Source of the DNA: Rhodanobacter sp. C01
GTDB taxonomy: Bacteria > Pseudomonadota > Gammaproteobacteria > Xanthomonadales > Rhodanobacteraceae
DNA: 64,000 bases
Direction of reading: 5' to 3'
Assembly: GCF_002001045.1 (NCBI RefSeq)
Contig: NZ_MUNR01000014.1
Coordinates: forward strand, 124,001 to 188,000
In this document: positions 1 through 9,497 of the stretch, piece by piece
How positions within the stretch are numbered: the stretch's first letter is position 1
How the letters are laid out: the number at the start of each line of letters is the position of its first letter
Notes under the pieces: generated by a model
The model's input: the letters and a program-made list of their open reading frames with translations, nothing else
The model's database searches: none
Told to the model about the DNA's origin: nothing
Program-made: the position numbers and the translations under genes

Positions 1-173
1 GTAACTGATTGAGCCGGGCGCGCTGGAGCTGACGGTCAAACCTGCCTGATTGCTGCTGTGCGATCCCTTGGAAGGGAAACTGGAATTGCCCGCCATTCGT
101 CGATTTCCTGTCCTGCCCGGTGATTCCCATACTGCGCGCGAGCCTGCGTGGCCCGCAAGATTCGCCCGCGTGG
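1..173. other. Window edge without a recognisable gene
   Basis: All three plus-strand frames meet a stop codon within the first 13 bases, and no open frame here resembles a known protein. This is the 3' flank of the minus-strand glycosidase pair. A short inverted element (TCCCTT/AAGGGA) near 64-79 is too weak to call a terminator. Confidence 0.5.
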
Positions 174-1547
174 TCAGTGTGTGGACTGCGCATCAAAATG
201 CAGGCCTGCCGTGCTCGGTGTGGGGTGCGCCAGAGCGCCGTGCAGCTTCGCGATGTATTCGGTGAAGAATGCATTGGGCCAGCCGAAATCATCGCGGGTG
301 AATTTCGTGGGATCGCGAGGATCGAAGGATTCATGCAGCCGGTGGTCGCCCGGGTCGCTGGCCAGCAGCATGGCAAGCACGCGCTGCTGCTCGGCCCGAT
401 CATTCGTGGTGAATCCTTCGGCAAGCAGCCCCAGCGGCCAGATCATGCCCACGGGAGTGTGCGGGCTGCCCAGTCCGGCTGCGAGGGGACCGGAGTAGTA
501 AAACGGGTTGGCCCGTGAGAGCACGAAATGCCGGGTATTCCGGTAGATCGGATCGTCAATGCCGACATAACCGAAATACGGCGCCGAAAGCAGGTTCGGA
601 AGGTTCGCGTCGTCCATCAGGTTCGCGTGGCCGAGCCCGTCGACTTCATAGGCATAGATCGGTTTGCCGTCAGGCCCCTTCACGATGCCGTATTTTTGGA
701 TGCCTGCATGCACTTGCCGGCGCAGCTTCCCGGCGCGTGCTGCCATCCGCGGATCGTGATAGATCGCGGCGATATCCATAAGCGCCGACAAGGCCTGCAC
801 CGCCATCATCTCGGCGGGGATCAGGTAGTTGTAGACGCACGGGTCGTCCGAGGGACGGAAGCCGGTCCAGATCATGCCGGTATCGGCCACCGGATTGACG
901 CCGGCTTCCTCGGTGTCGGACTTGAAGCGGTACCTGCTGCTGCGCCGGTGATCCTGCTCGATTTTCATGACGTCGAGCACACGCAGGAAAGCCTGCCTGA
1001 GTTCGGGCGTGAATACCGACGCATCGCCGGTTACCCGGTAATACTTCCACGCGAGCAGGACCGGATAGCACAGCGAGTCAAGTTCGAACTTGCGTTCCCA
1101 CACCGTGTAGTCCTGCTTGAACGCATTGGCATACGGATCGACGATCAGGTACTTCGCCTGACGCTGGATCACGGCCTTGAACAGGGCGCGTACCTGCGGA
1201 TCGTGGGCGTAGTCGAGGTAGGTTGCCTCGACCTGCACGCTGGAGTCGCGCAGCCATTCGGCGGGAATGTCGCCGGTTTTCACGTAGGCGGTGCCATCGT
1301 CCGCCGCCACGATCTGGGTACCAGTGTTGAGCAGGGCCGAACGCACCATCGCCTGCAATGCCGGGTTCGAATTCCGATACGCAGCCGCCGCCGCGATGAT
1401 CACCGCAGGCTGGACTACCAGCTTGCCGTCCTGATCGGGCTGCGTCGCCGATGCGTTGGTTTCGACTCGAGCCGCGGCGGCTTGTCGTGGCGTGAATACG
1501 GAGCAGGCAAGCGACAGCACCAGCACCAGGAGATGTCTGGTGGTCAT
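174..1547 (-). CDS. GH125 family exo-alpha-1,6-mannosidase, secreted
   Basis: A 457-residue protein of the glycoside hydrolase 125 family (formerly DUF1237), metal-independent inverting exo-alpha-1,6-mannosidases. A hydrophobic N-terminus ending near AAAA (about residues 1-26) looks like a signal peptide, so it should act outside the cytoplasm. Family motifs visible are TGDIPAEWLRDSS (91-103), KFELDSLCYP (153-162), and later a DDANLPNLLS-type block before the C-terminal (alpha/alpha)6-barrel helices. Length matches the family. The start overlaps the stop of the upstream GH36-like gene by 4 bases (ATGA), so the two are translationally coupled. GH125 enzymes trim alpha-mannosides from N-glycans or fungal mannan; the exact substrate cannot be read from sequence. 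Confidence 0.9.
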   Translation of the reverse strand: MTTRHLLVLVLSLACSVFTPRQAAAARVETNASATQPDQDGKLVVQPAVIIAAAAAYRNSNPALQAMVRSALLNTGTQIVAADDGTAYVKTGDIPAEWLRDSSVQVEATYLDYAHDPQVRALFKAVIQRQAKYLIVDPYANAFKQDYTVWERKFELDSLCYPVLLAWKYYRVTGDASVFTPELRQAFLRVLDVMKIEQDHRRSSRYRFKSDTEEAGVNPVADTGMIWTGFRPSDDPCVYNYLIPAEMMAVQALSALMDIAAIYHDPRMAARAGKLRRQVHAGIQKYGIVKGPDGKPIYAYEVDGLGHANLMDDANLPNLLSAPYFGYVGIDDPIYRNTRHFVLSRANPFYYSGPLAAGLGSPHTPVGMIWPLGLLAEGFTTNDRAEQQRVLAMLLASDPGDHRLHESFDPRDPTKFTRDDFGWPNAFFTEYIAKLHGALAHPTPSTAGLHFDAQSTH

Positions 1548-3718
1548 CGCAAAGCCTCGATCGTGACGAGTTCGGACGAGTCCGCCATCGGCAGCGCGAC
1601 GGTGATGCCGGACTGCATCAACTCGTGCCCGTCTGCCTCGCGATCAGGTGAGGAATGGTCCCTGAAATGCAGACGGTATCTGCGGTCGCCATGCAATCCG
1701 CGCAAGCTGAAGCGGAATTCGCCCGGCGCTGCATCGCTGCCATGGAATGCGTAGAGCACGCCGCGGTCCCGGCTGGCATCGAAGTATTCCAGTCCGTCCC
1801 ACCCTTTGCCGGCGGGTCGCGGGCCGACGTGATACAGCTCGGCGTCGCGGATCAGCGGACGCAGGGTCGACTTGTAGAACGCGATCTCCCTCGCCGCGGC
1901 CACATGTTGCTCGCGAGTCCAGCTGTTGCTGTCGATCATCACGGTCAGCCAGCCCATCATTCCGCTACGCAGCATGTAGCGGAAATTCTCGATATGTGGC
2001 GTTGGCCATGCCTTGACATAGGCTTCGAGCATCGCCGGAGGAAGCACATGGCTGGCGTCGTAGAAAGCCTGCCGGTTGGACAGCGGGTCGTAGGAGTCCA
2101 CCATGGAAAAGTAGTCGCCGTGCGCGGCGCTGCCGAAGTCGACCATGCGGCCGCCGTCGTTGCAGATTTCAAGCATCAGCCCTGGGTGTGTGCGGCGCAG
2201 GTCTGTCTGTATCTCGTAGTACGCACGCGTGGCGTGCAGGCTGACATCGGTCGAATTGGCACTGTCGATCCAGAGAAAGTCGTCATCGCCGTAGCGCCGG
2301 GTGTTGGCCGTATCGATCGCGGCATGCGGATGATCGCTGCGTGCGCAGCCTTGGGCGACGACATAGCCGTCGTGCTCAAGCATGTCGACATGATAGTCAT
2401 GCACGATGCGATTGACCTCGCGCGTCGCCCACACCTGCGCCGCAGGTGCGCCCAGGTCGATCGTGAGGCCCTTGAATTCGGCGGGTTTCCAGCCCGGCGG
2501 CGGATCGGTGGTCAGCCAGTCGCGTACATGCGGATCGGCGACGTTCAGCGCACCGCGCTGCGTGCTCGTGCCCGCTTGCGCCCAATCGGTCCACAAGCCG
2601 AACTTCAGGCCGCGGCTGTGCGCGTAGTCCGAGATCGCCGCAATGCCATGCGGGAATTTCCGCGGATCCGGATACCAGTCGCCGACCGCACGGAACCAGC
2701 CGGCATCGAGGTGGAACATCTCGAAACCCAGGCGGCGGGCATCGTCGATCATGTGCCGCGCCTGTGCGTCGTCAATCGCCATCGCGCTGCCCCAGCTGTT
2801 GATGGTCACCGTCGGATAGGCGGGATCGTGCAAGGTGGCAGGATCGTTCAAGACCTCGCGTACCCAGCGCCGCAGCATGTTGCCGGTATCGTCCACGTCG
2901 CCATCGCTGGTACCGACGAACACGGTCGGCGTGCTGAAGGTTCCACCGGGTGCCAGACGTGTGCGAAAGGGGCCCGGTTCGGGATTGAGTCCCGCGGAGC
3001 CCTCGAGAACATCATCGTGTCGTTTCAGTTCCATCGCGACACGACCGCTGAATTCCACCCCGACATACCATCCGCGATTCGTTGAACCTGCATCACGGAC
3101 CAGGAAGTACGGGATGATCTCGCGTGGCTCGCCCGCAGCCGGATGCGCGAACGTACTCGACACGCCATGCCACTGATAACCCTCGGTGACTGGCACCAGA
3201 TGGGTCCCGACGGGTGGTGCTTCACCGGCGCCCTTGTCGATCCACAGTTGTTCCAGCGGCTGGTTCGCAGCGATCTTCCATGCAAAGCGGAAGCTGTCCT
3301 GCAACGGAATCCAGACCTCGTGCCGGCCCGGGTTCTCGATACGGATCACGTGCTCGATCGGACCATGCCGCGCAGCCGCTCGCCATTCCCAGTAAAGCCG
3401 CAAGCCGGTGGAGCGATCCTCGTATGCGAGGCTGACGGAATCATTGTGGATGCGGCTGGCAGCCGGGTCGAAACGCCAATGCAGTGGAATCACTGCACCA
3501 TCGATTGTCGCGCTGTCGATAAAGGTTTCGGCATCCATGCCTTGCCACATCGCACCGTCGCTCGTCAGGCGCAGGATCTTCGGCGCTGACGCCGCGGATT
3601 GCAGCGTGACTTGATTGTCCGCATTCCCGACCAGGATGGGTCCGGGTTCAGTATCTGCAGCGGCGAGCCGCGAAAAGATCAGGCCGAGTGCTACACAAAC
3701 CCATGCGGTGCGCTTCAT
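1544..3718 (-). CDS. GH36-like alpha-galactosidase / clan GH-D glycosidase, secreted
   Basis: A 724-residue protein with a signal peptide (about 1-21), an N-terminal beta-sandwich supersandwich domain (about 25-290) and a TIM barrel. The barrel carries the clan GH-D motifs FHLDAGWF (336-343) and GDWYPDPRKFP (346-356). LEHD (447-450) is the likely nucleophile region, and EICNDGG...DFG (517-529) is the likely acid/base region with Asp527. This is the alpha-galactosidase / alpha-N-acetylgalactosaminidase fold. Whether the substrate is galactose or N-acetylgalactosamine is not decidable here. It lies 57 bases downstream of the pilS stop on the same strand and is coupled to the GH125 gene. Together they suggest removal of alpha-linked galactose and mannose from glycans. 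Confidence 0.85.
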   Translation of the reverse strand: MKRTAWVCVALGLIFSRLAAADTEPGPILVGNADNQVTLQSAASAPKILRLTSDGAMWQGMDAETFIDSATIDGAVIPLHWRFDPAASRIHNDSVSLAYEDRSTGLRLYWEWRAAARHGPIEHVIRIENPGRHEVWIPLQDSFRFAWKIAANQPLEQLWIDKGAGEAPPVGTHLVPVTEGYQWHGVSSTFAHPAAGEPREIIPYFLVRDAGSTNRGWYVGVEFSGRVAMELKRHDDVLEGSAGLNPEPGPFRTRLAPGGTFSTPTVFVGTSDGDVDDTGNMLRRWVREVLNDPATLHDPAYPTVTINSWGSAMAIDDAQARHMIDDARRLGFEMFHLDAGWFRAVGDWYPDPRKFPHGIAAISDYAHSRGLKFGLWTDWAQAGTSTQRGALNVADPHVRDWLTTDPPPGWKPAEFKGLTIDLGAPAAQVWATREVNRIVHDYHVDMLEHDGYVVAQGCARSDHPHAAIDTANTRRYGDDDFLWIDSANSTDVSLHATRAYYEIQTDLRRTHPGLMLEICNDGGRMVDFGSAAHGDYFSMVDSYDPLSNRQAFYDASHVLPPAMLEAYVKAWPTPHIENFRYMLRSGMMGWLTVMIDSNSWTREQHVAAAREIAFYKSTLRPLIRDAELYHVGPRPAGKGWDGLEYFDASRDRGVLYAFHGSDAAPGEFRFSLRGLHGDRRYRLHFRDHSSPDREADGHELMQSGITVALPMADSSELVTIEALR

Positions 3719-3775
3719 CGTGTGATCTGTCCTCGTGGCGTTTCCGGGAAGCTCGCAGTGGCCACGCCCGGAACA

Positions 3776-5428
3776 TCAGCGCGTGGCGACCTGGACAGTC
3801 TCTGTCGCGTCGGCGGGACCACGTGCAGGCGGCGTCAGCACCAGCCGGAAACAGCTGCCGCCACCAGCCACGCGGACATATTCCAGTGATGCCTGATTGG
3901 CCTCGCTCATCTGCCGGGCCAGGTACAGGCCCAGGCCGGTGCCGTATTCGTGGGTGGTGTAGAACGGCTCGAAGATCTGTGCGGCCACTTTCGGTGCGAT
4001 GCCGGGGCCACGGTCGATCACTTCCAGGATCGGCACGCCGTGTTCACCCTGCCGGGTCACCACCATCACCCGCGCCGGCTCGCCGGGCAGGCGGCCGTAG
4101 CGCAGCGCGTTCTGCACCAGGTTCCACAGCACTTGTTGCAGCTGTTGCGGATCCGCCACCGCCGCGACCGGCGCCCCGTTGCTGGTGATCGCCCGCAGCG
4201 AGTCACCGCCGAGGTCGTTGCCCTGGGCGTATTCCTCGACGAAGGCCTGCACCCAGTGGCCGAGATCCAGGGTCTCCGGCCGCGAGCGTTCGCGCCGGGA
4301 CAGCTGCAGGATGTTCTCGATGATCTCGTTGAGCCGGATGCAGTGGTTGTTGATGATCTCGACCATGCGCTGGTCGGTGGCGTCCATGCTGGTCGACTCG
4401 GCCAGCAATTGTGCCGAGTAGCGGATCGCCGCCAGCGGGTTGCGGATCTCATGCGCGATCGAGGCGGACAGCCGGCCGAGCGAACTGAGCGTGAGTTCCT
4501 CCGCACGGCGCGACAGCAGCGAGGTGTCGTCGAGGAAGATCAGCACGTGCGAGTCGTCGTTCGGCGCCAACCGGGTGAAGCGCGGTACCACCTCGGGCAC
4601 GCCGTCGGCCAGCTGGGTGGCGGTCTCGTCCAGCTTTCCTGAGGTCATCCAGTGATAAAGCCGGCGCGACAACTCCGGCGCCAGCTGACCCAGGTCGCGC
4701 TGGTCGGCGCGGGGGTTGCCCATCAGCATCCAGGCCGATTCGTTGATCTGGTGGATGCGGTTGGCGTCGTCGACCAGCAGCACACCGGTCTTCATGCGAC
4801 GGATGATCAGCTCGTTGATCTGCGAGAGGTTGGCCAGGTCGGTGCTGCGTTGCTCGGCCAGCGCCTCGGTGGCACGCAACTGGCGGCCAAGCACATGGCA
4901 CAACGTGGTGCTGGCGAAATACGCCAGCCCGAACAGCGCGGCTTCGAGCAGGTCGCGATCACCGGGGTTGTCCGGCGCGCCGAAGAAGGTATGGCCGAGG
5001 ATGCCCAGCGTGGCCAGAGCGGCGAAGAAGCTGGACAGTCGCAGCGGCAGGATCAGCGCACCGGCGCTCAGGTTCACCGCCAGCATCATCGCGATGCCGA
5101 TGCGCGCATCGTGCATCGCGGCAATCGCCAGCACGGCGGCGAAGATATCCACCGCCAGGGTCACCGAAACCGCCATGCTGGCGTAGGCCATGCTGCGCCG
5201 GTTGAACAGCAGGGCGACCAGCGCAAAGATCAGATACGCCGCGGCCACACCGTGGGCAAGCTGGGGAGAGGCCAGCTTGGGCCAACCGATGCCCGCCGGA
5301 CTGAAAGCCAGGCCGACATAAACCAGCGCCTGCACCAACCGGAACGTGTTGAGGAAGGTCAGCTCATGGCGGATGGTCGTGATACCGCCCCCCGTGCGGG
5401 TGGCGGAGAAGGGTGGCGCGCTGGACAC
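3776..5428 (-). CDS. pilS: PilS-type sensor histidine kinase
   Basis: A two-component sensor kinase of the type-IV-pilus PilS family. It has six predicted membrane segments in the first ~170 residues, a PAS-like domain (RMKTGVLLVDDANRIHQIN), a HisKA domain with the phosphoacceptor in SIAHEIRNPLAAIRYSAQLL, and a HATPase domain with N, G1 (DRGPGIAP) and G2 (GTGLGLYLA) boxes. The open frame extends up to 5548. The GTG at 5428 is preferred because a GGAG lies 10 bases upstream and the earlier residues are unlike a membrane N-terminus; this gives about 550 residues. It is divergent from sucC, as in xanthomonads, but pilR does not follow: glycosidases do. Confidence 0.88.
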   Translation of the reverse strand: MSSAPPFSATRTGGGITTIRHELTFLNTFRLVQALVYVGLAFSPAGIGWPKLASPQLAHGVAAAYLIFALVALLFNRRSMAYASMAVSVTLAVDIFAAVLAIAAMHDARIGIAMMLAVNLSAGALILPLRLSSFFAALATLGILGHTFFGAPDNPGDRDLLEAALFGLAYFASTTLCHVLGRQLRATEALAEQRSTDLANLSQINELIIRRMKTGVLLVDDANRIHQINESAWMLMGNPRADQRDLGQLAPELSRRLYHWMTSGKLDETATQLADGVPEVVPRFTRLAPNDDSHVLIFLDDTSLLSRRAEELTLSSLGRLSASIAHEIRNPLAAIRYSAQLLAESTSMDATDQRMVEIINNHCIRLNEIIENILQLSRRERSRPETLDLGHWVQAFVEEYAQGNDLGGDSLRAITSNGAPVAAVADPQQLQQVLWNLVQNALRYGRLPGEPARVMVVTRQGEHGVPILEVIDRGPGIAPKVAAQIFEPFYTTHEYGTGLGLYLARQMSEANQASLEYVRVAGGGSCFRLVLTPPARGPADATETVQVATR

Positions 5429-5713
5429 GTGGCGGGCACTCCATGGCTGTACCGGACCAGTATAGACGGGCTGATCGGCGTTGGAACGGGGCCCTGAAGC
5501 GCCAGAAAACAGGCCTGCGGGGCGGTCTGCGCACGCGGCCCTTTCCATTGCAGCCCGCTTCCGCGAAAATAGGCGGCCGTATTGCGCGGTTTTGCCGATT
5601 CACTGGCATGCGTACTGCATCCGGCAGCGCGACACACCGCTGTGCGACCTTCCTGACCCACGTCCTGTTCAAGCGTGCGGCCGTCATGTTTTCCCGTTCG
5701 CTCGAGGTATCGA

Positions 5714-6877
5714 ATGAATTTCCACGAATACCAGGCCAAAGAACTGTTCGCGCAGTACGGCATTGCCGTGCCGCCGGGCAAAGTTGCCAACTCTCCCGAC
5801 GCCGCCGTCGATGCCGCCAAGCACCTTGGCGGTACGCAATGGATGGTCAAGGCGCAGATCCATGCCGGTGGCCGCGGCAAGTCCGGTGGCGTCAAGTTCT
5901 GCCGCAGTCTTGATGATGTGCGTGCCGCCGCCAAGGGCATGCTCGGCACCCACATGGAAACCTACCAGTCCGCCGGCCGTGCGCTGCCGGTGAACCTGGT
6001 GCTGGTGACCGATGCCACCAATATCGCCCGTGAGCTGTACCTGTCGATCCTGGTCGACCGCGACAGCAAGTCGGTGTCCTTCATCGCCTCCAAGCATGGC
6101 GGCGTGGACATCGAGCAGGTCGCCAAGGACACGCCGGAAGACATCCACACGATCGTGGTGGACTTCGTCGAAGGCCTGCAGCCGTACCAGTGCCGCCAGC
6201 TCGGTTTCGCGATGGATCTCACCGCCAAGCAGGTGAACCAGCTGACCAAGATCATGCTGGGCCTGTACAAGCTGTTCAACGAGAAGGATCTGGCGCTGGT
6301 CGAGCTGAACCCGCTCGCCGTGCTGGAAGACGGCAACCTCGCCGCGCTCGATGGCAAGGTCAACTCCGACGACAACGCCGAGTTCCGTCACCCCGATCTG
6401 GCTGCGATGCGCGACCTGACCCAGGAAGACGCCGCCGAAGCCGCCGCGGTACAGAACAACCTCAACTACGTGACGATGGATGGCTCGATCGGCTGCATGG
6501 TCAACGGTGCCGGCCTGGCGATGGCCACGATGGACGTGATCAAGCTGGCAGGCGGTGAGCCGGCCAACTTTCTCGACGTTGGCGGCGGTGCCACCAAGGA
6601 GCGCGTCACCGAGGCGTTCAAGCTGATCCTGTCCTCGGACAAGGTGCGCTGCATCCTGGTCAACATCTTCGGCGGCATCGTGCGCTGCGACCTGATCGCC
6701 GAGGGCATCATCGCCGCGGTGAAGGAAGTGGGCCTGAAAATCCCCGTGGTGGTGCGTCTGCAGGGCACCAATGTCGAGAAGGGCCGCGAACTGCTGGCCA
6801 ACTCCGGCCTGGCGATCACGCCGGCCGATGATCTCAACGACGCGGCGCAGAAAGCCGTGGCTGCGGCCAAGGGCTGA
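5714..6877 (+). CDS. sucC: Succinyl-CoA synthetase (ADP-forming) beta subunit
   Basis: A 387-residue TCA-cycle subunit that forms the alpha2beta2 or alpha-beta enzyme with SucD, making succinate and ATP from succinyl-CoA. It begins [12 protein letters not shown] and has an ATP-grasp domain ([20 protein letters not shown]) and the C-terminal CoA-ligase domain with the glycine-rich LDVGGGAT and the [10 protein letters not shown] motif. The start at 5714 was chosen over an in-frame ATG at 5675 because the family begins with this sequence and GAGGT lies just upstream. sucD starts 11 bases after the stop. Confidence 0.98.
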   Translation: MNFHEYQAKELFAQYGIAVPPGKVANSPDAAVDAAKHLGGTQWMVKAQIHAGGRGKSGGVKFCRSLDDVRAAAKGMLGTHMETYQSAGRALPVNLVLVTDATNIARELYLSILVDRDSKSVSFIASKHGGVDIEQVAKDTPEDIHTIVVDFVEGLQPYQCRQLGFAMDLTAKQVNQLTKIMLGLYKLFNEKDLALVELNPLAVLEDGNLAALDGKVNSDDNAEFRHPDLAAMRDLTQEDAAEAAAVQNNLNYVTMDGSIGCMVNGAGLAMATMDVIKLAGGEPANFLDVGGGATKERVTEAFKLILSSDKVRCILVNIFGGIVRCDLIAEGIIAAVKEVGLKIPVVVRLQGTNVEKGRELLANSGLAITPADDLNDAAQKAVAAAKG

Positions 6878-6888
6878 GGAGTAATCGA

Positions 6889-7761
6889 ATGAGCGTTCTC
6901 GTCAACAAGAACACCAAGGTGATCGTGCAGGGTTTCACCGGCCAGCAGGGCACCTTCCACGCCGAACAGGCGATCGACTACGGCACCAAGGTGGTCGGTG
7001 GCGTGACCCCGGGCAAGGGCGGTTCCGAGCACATCGGCTTGCCGGTCTTCAATTCGGTGGATGAAGCCGTACTGGAAACCGGCGCCGACGCGTCGGTGAT
7101 CTTCGTGCCGCCGCCGTTCGCGGCCGACTCGATCCTGGAAGCGATCGACGCCGGCATCAAGGTGATCGTGGCGATCACCGAGGGCATCCCGGTGCTGGAC
7201 ATGCTGCGCGTGAAGAATGTGCTCGCACAGCATCCGGAAACCGTGCTGATCGGGCCGAACTGCCCCGGCATCATCACCCCGGGCGAGTGCAAGATCGGCA
7301 TCATGCCGGGCCACATCCACATGCCGGGCAAGGTCGGCATCGTGTCGCGTTCCGGCACGCTGACCTACGAGGCCGTGTTCCAGACCACCAACGAAGGCCT
7401 GGGCCAGTCCACCTGCATCGGCATCGGCGGCGACCCGATCAATGGCCTGAGCTTCATCGACTGCCTCAAGCTGTTCCAGGACGACCCGCAGACCGAAGGC
7501 ATCATCATGGTCGGCGAGATCGGTGGCAGCGCCGAGGAAGACGCGGCCGAGTTCATTGCCGAGTACGTGACCAAGCCGGTGGTGTCGTTCATCGCCGGTG
7601 CCTCGGCCCCTCCGGGCAAGCGCATGGGCCATGCCGGTGCGATCATCTCCGGTGGCAAGGGCACGGCAGCGGCGAAGTTCGCTGCGCTGGAGAAGGCTGG
7701 CGTCACCACGGTGAAGTCGCCGGCCGATCTGGGCAAGACGCTCGCGAAGCTGATGAAGTAA
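6889..7761 (+). CDS. sucD: Succinyl-CoA synthetase alpha subunit
   Basis: A 290-residue subunit starting [18 protein letters not shown]. It has a Rossmann CoA-binding domain (residues about 1-130) and a ligase domain. The conserved active-site region [10 protein letters not shown] carries the phosphorylated histidine. It is in an operon with sucC (TGAGGAGTAATCGAATG junction, strong ribosome site) and is followed by a perfect hairpin terminator. Confidence 0.98.
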   Translation: MSVLVNKNTKVIVQGFTGQQGTFHAEQAIDYGTKVVGGVTPGKGGSEHIGLPVFNSVDEAVLETGADASVIFVPPPFAADSILEAIDAGIKVIVAITEGIPVLDMLRVKNVLAQHPETVLIGPNCPGIITPGECKIGIMPGHIHMPGKVGIVSRSGTLTYEAVFQTTNEGLGQSTCIGIGGDPINGLSFIDCLKLFQDDPQTEGIIMVGEIGGSAEEDAAEFIAEYVTKPVVSFIAGASAPPGKRMGHAGAIISGGKGTAAAKFAALEKAGVTTVKSPADLGKTLAKLMK

Positions 7762-7782
7762 GTCAGCCGCAGCGCGTAAAAT

Positions 7783-7817
7783 ACGAAGGCCGCGATTCTC
7801 AGGATCGCGGCCTTCGT
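7783..7817 (+). terminator. Hairpin terminator after sucCD
   Basis: A perfect 14-bp stem (7783-7796 with 7804-7817) and a 7-base loop lie 21 bases after the sucD stop. The T tract after it is weak (TCATTCT), so it may work partly as an RNA-stabilising 3' end. It ends 17 bases before nadE. A TAAAAT -10-like hexamer (7777-7782) sits just before it. Confidence 0.75.
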
Positions 7818-7834
7818 CATTCTGGAGCACGATC

Positions 7835-9466
7835 ATGGCAAGGCTGCGACTGGCACTGGCCCAACACGATTTCCCGGTGGGTGCGGTGGCGGCGAATGCC
7901 GCGAAGGTGGGCGACCTGATCGCACAGGCACGCACCGGCGGTGCCGAACTGGTGGTGTTTCCCGAGCTCACCCTGAGCGGCTATCCACCGGAGGACCTGT
8001 TGTTGCGGCCGAGTTTCCTGGCGGCCTGCGACAGCGAGTTGGCTGCATTGGCCACCGCGACCAATGGCGTCGCGGCGCTGGTCGGCCATCCGCACAGCGA
8101 GGGTGAGGTATACAACGCTGCCAGCCTGCTGCGCGGCGGCCGTGTCGAGGTCACCGCCCACAAGCAGGCGCTGCCGAATTACGGTGTGTTCGACGACAAG
8201 CGCTATTTCCGTCCGGGCCACACAACGGCCACCTCGGTGATCGACGGTGTGTGCATCGGATTGCTGGTCTGCGAAGACATCTGGCAGCCCGAACCGGCGG
8301 CACAGGCCGCGGCAGCCGGTGCCGAGCTGATCGTGGTGATAAATGCCTCGCCATGGGACAACGCCAAGCAGACAGAACGCGAGAGGGTGCTGATTGAGCG
8401 CGCACGCGAAACCGGTTGTGCGATCGTCTATCTGAACCTGGTCGGCGGCCAGGACGAAGTGGTCTATGACGGTGCTTCGCTGCTGGTCAACGGCGACGGT
8501 TCGATCGCTGCACGTGCACCGGCCTTCGTCGACGCGCTGCTGTGGGCCGAGTTCGATCCGGCGACACGCACGCTGCACGCCGAGGGCTGGCCGGTACCCG
8601 CCGATACATGCATCGAGGCCACGCTTTACGCCGCCTTGGTACGCGGTACCCGCGACTACATCGACAAGAACGGTTTCGGCGGCGTGCTGCTCGGCCTGTC
8701 CGGCGGCATCGATTCTGCGCTGACCCTGGCGCTGGCGGTCGATGCGCTGGGCGCGCAGCGGGTCACCGCGGTGATGATGCCGACCCGCTACACCTCGCAG
8801 CTGTCGCTGGATGGCGCGCGTGCGCAAGCTGTGCAGTTGGGCGTCGACTATCACGTGATCGACATCGAACAGACCTACCAGTCCTTCGTCGACGCATTGA
8901 CGCCTGCCTTTGCCGGCAAGGGTGCCGACACCACCGAGGAAAACCTGCAGTCGCGCACCCGCGGCGTGATGCTGATGGCACTGTCGAACAAGCATGGTCG
9001 CTTGCTGCTGGCGACCGGCAACAAGAGCGAGATGGCGGTGGGTTATGCCACGCTGTACGGCGACATGTGCGGTGCCTACGCGCCGTTGAAGGATGTCTAC
9101 AAGACCGTGGTGTACAAGCTGTCGCGCTGGCGCAACGCGCATGCCGCACGGCAGGGCGAGCCGGAGTGCATTCCGTCGGCGGTGATCGAGCGTCCGCCGT
9201 CCGCCGAGCTGCGCGACAACCAGACCGACCAGGATTCACTGCCGCCCTATGACGAGCTGGATGCGATTCTCGAGCGCTTCATCGAGGGCGAGCAATCGCA
9301 GGCCGAAATCGCCGCGCAAGGCTTTCACGCGGACACTGTGCGCAGGGTGGTGCGACTGGTGCTGCTGAACGAGTTCAAGCGCAGGCAGTCGGCGCCGGGG
9401 CCGCGTGTGACTACGCGGGCGTTCGGTCGTGAGCGGCGTTATCCGATCACTTCCGGCTGGCGTTGA
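7835..9466 (+). CDS. nadE: Glutamine-dependent NAD+ synthetase
   Basis: A 543-residue two-domain enzyme making NAD+ from deamido-NAD+ and ATP with glutamine as amide donor. The N-terminal nitrilase-fold glutaminase carries the Glu-Lys-Cys triad: Glu44 in FPELTLSGYPPEDLL, Lys110 in HKQALPNYGVFDD, and Cys146 in LLVCEDIW. The C-terminal PP-loop ATP-pyrophosphatase has SGGIDS at 289-294 and a GNKSE...YATLYGD block. Length is typical of the short bacterial fused form. It is cytoplasmic and probably a single-gene unit after the sucCD terminator. Confidence 0.96.
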   Translation: MARLRLALAQHDFPVGAVAANAAKVGDLIAQARTGGAELVVFPELTLSGYPPEDLLLRPSFLAACDSELAALATATNGVAALVGHPHSEGEVYNAASLLRGGRVEVTAHKQALPNYGVFDDKRYFRPGHTTATSVIDGVCIGLLVCEDIWQPEPAAQAAAAGAELIVVINASPWDNAKQTERERVLIERARETGCAIVYLNLVGGQDEVVYDGASLLVNGDGSIAARAPAFVDALLWAEFDPATRTLHAEGWPVPADTCIEATLYAALVRGTRDYIDKNGFGGVLLGLSGGIDSALTLALAVDALGAQRVTAVMMPTRYTSQLSLDGARAQAVQLGVDYHVIDIEQTYQSFVDALTPAFAGKGADTTEENLQSRTRGVMLMALSNKHGRLLLATGNKSEMAVGYATLYGDMCGAYAPLKDVYKTVVYKLSRWRNAHAARQGEPECIPSAVIERPPSAELRDNQTDQDSLPPYDELDAILERFIEGEQSQAEIAAQGFHADTVRRVVRLVLLNEFKRRQSAPGPRVTTRAFGRERRYPITSGWR

Positions 9467-9497
9467 GGCAGGGTTTTCGGCGGTGTGGCGGGCGGCG

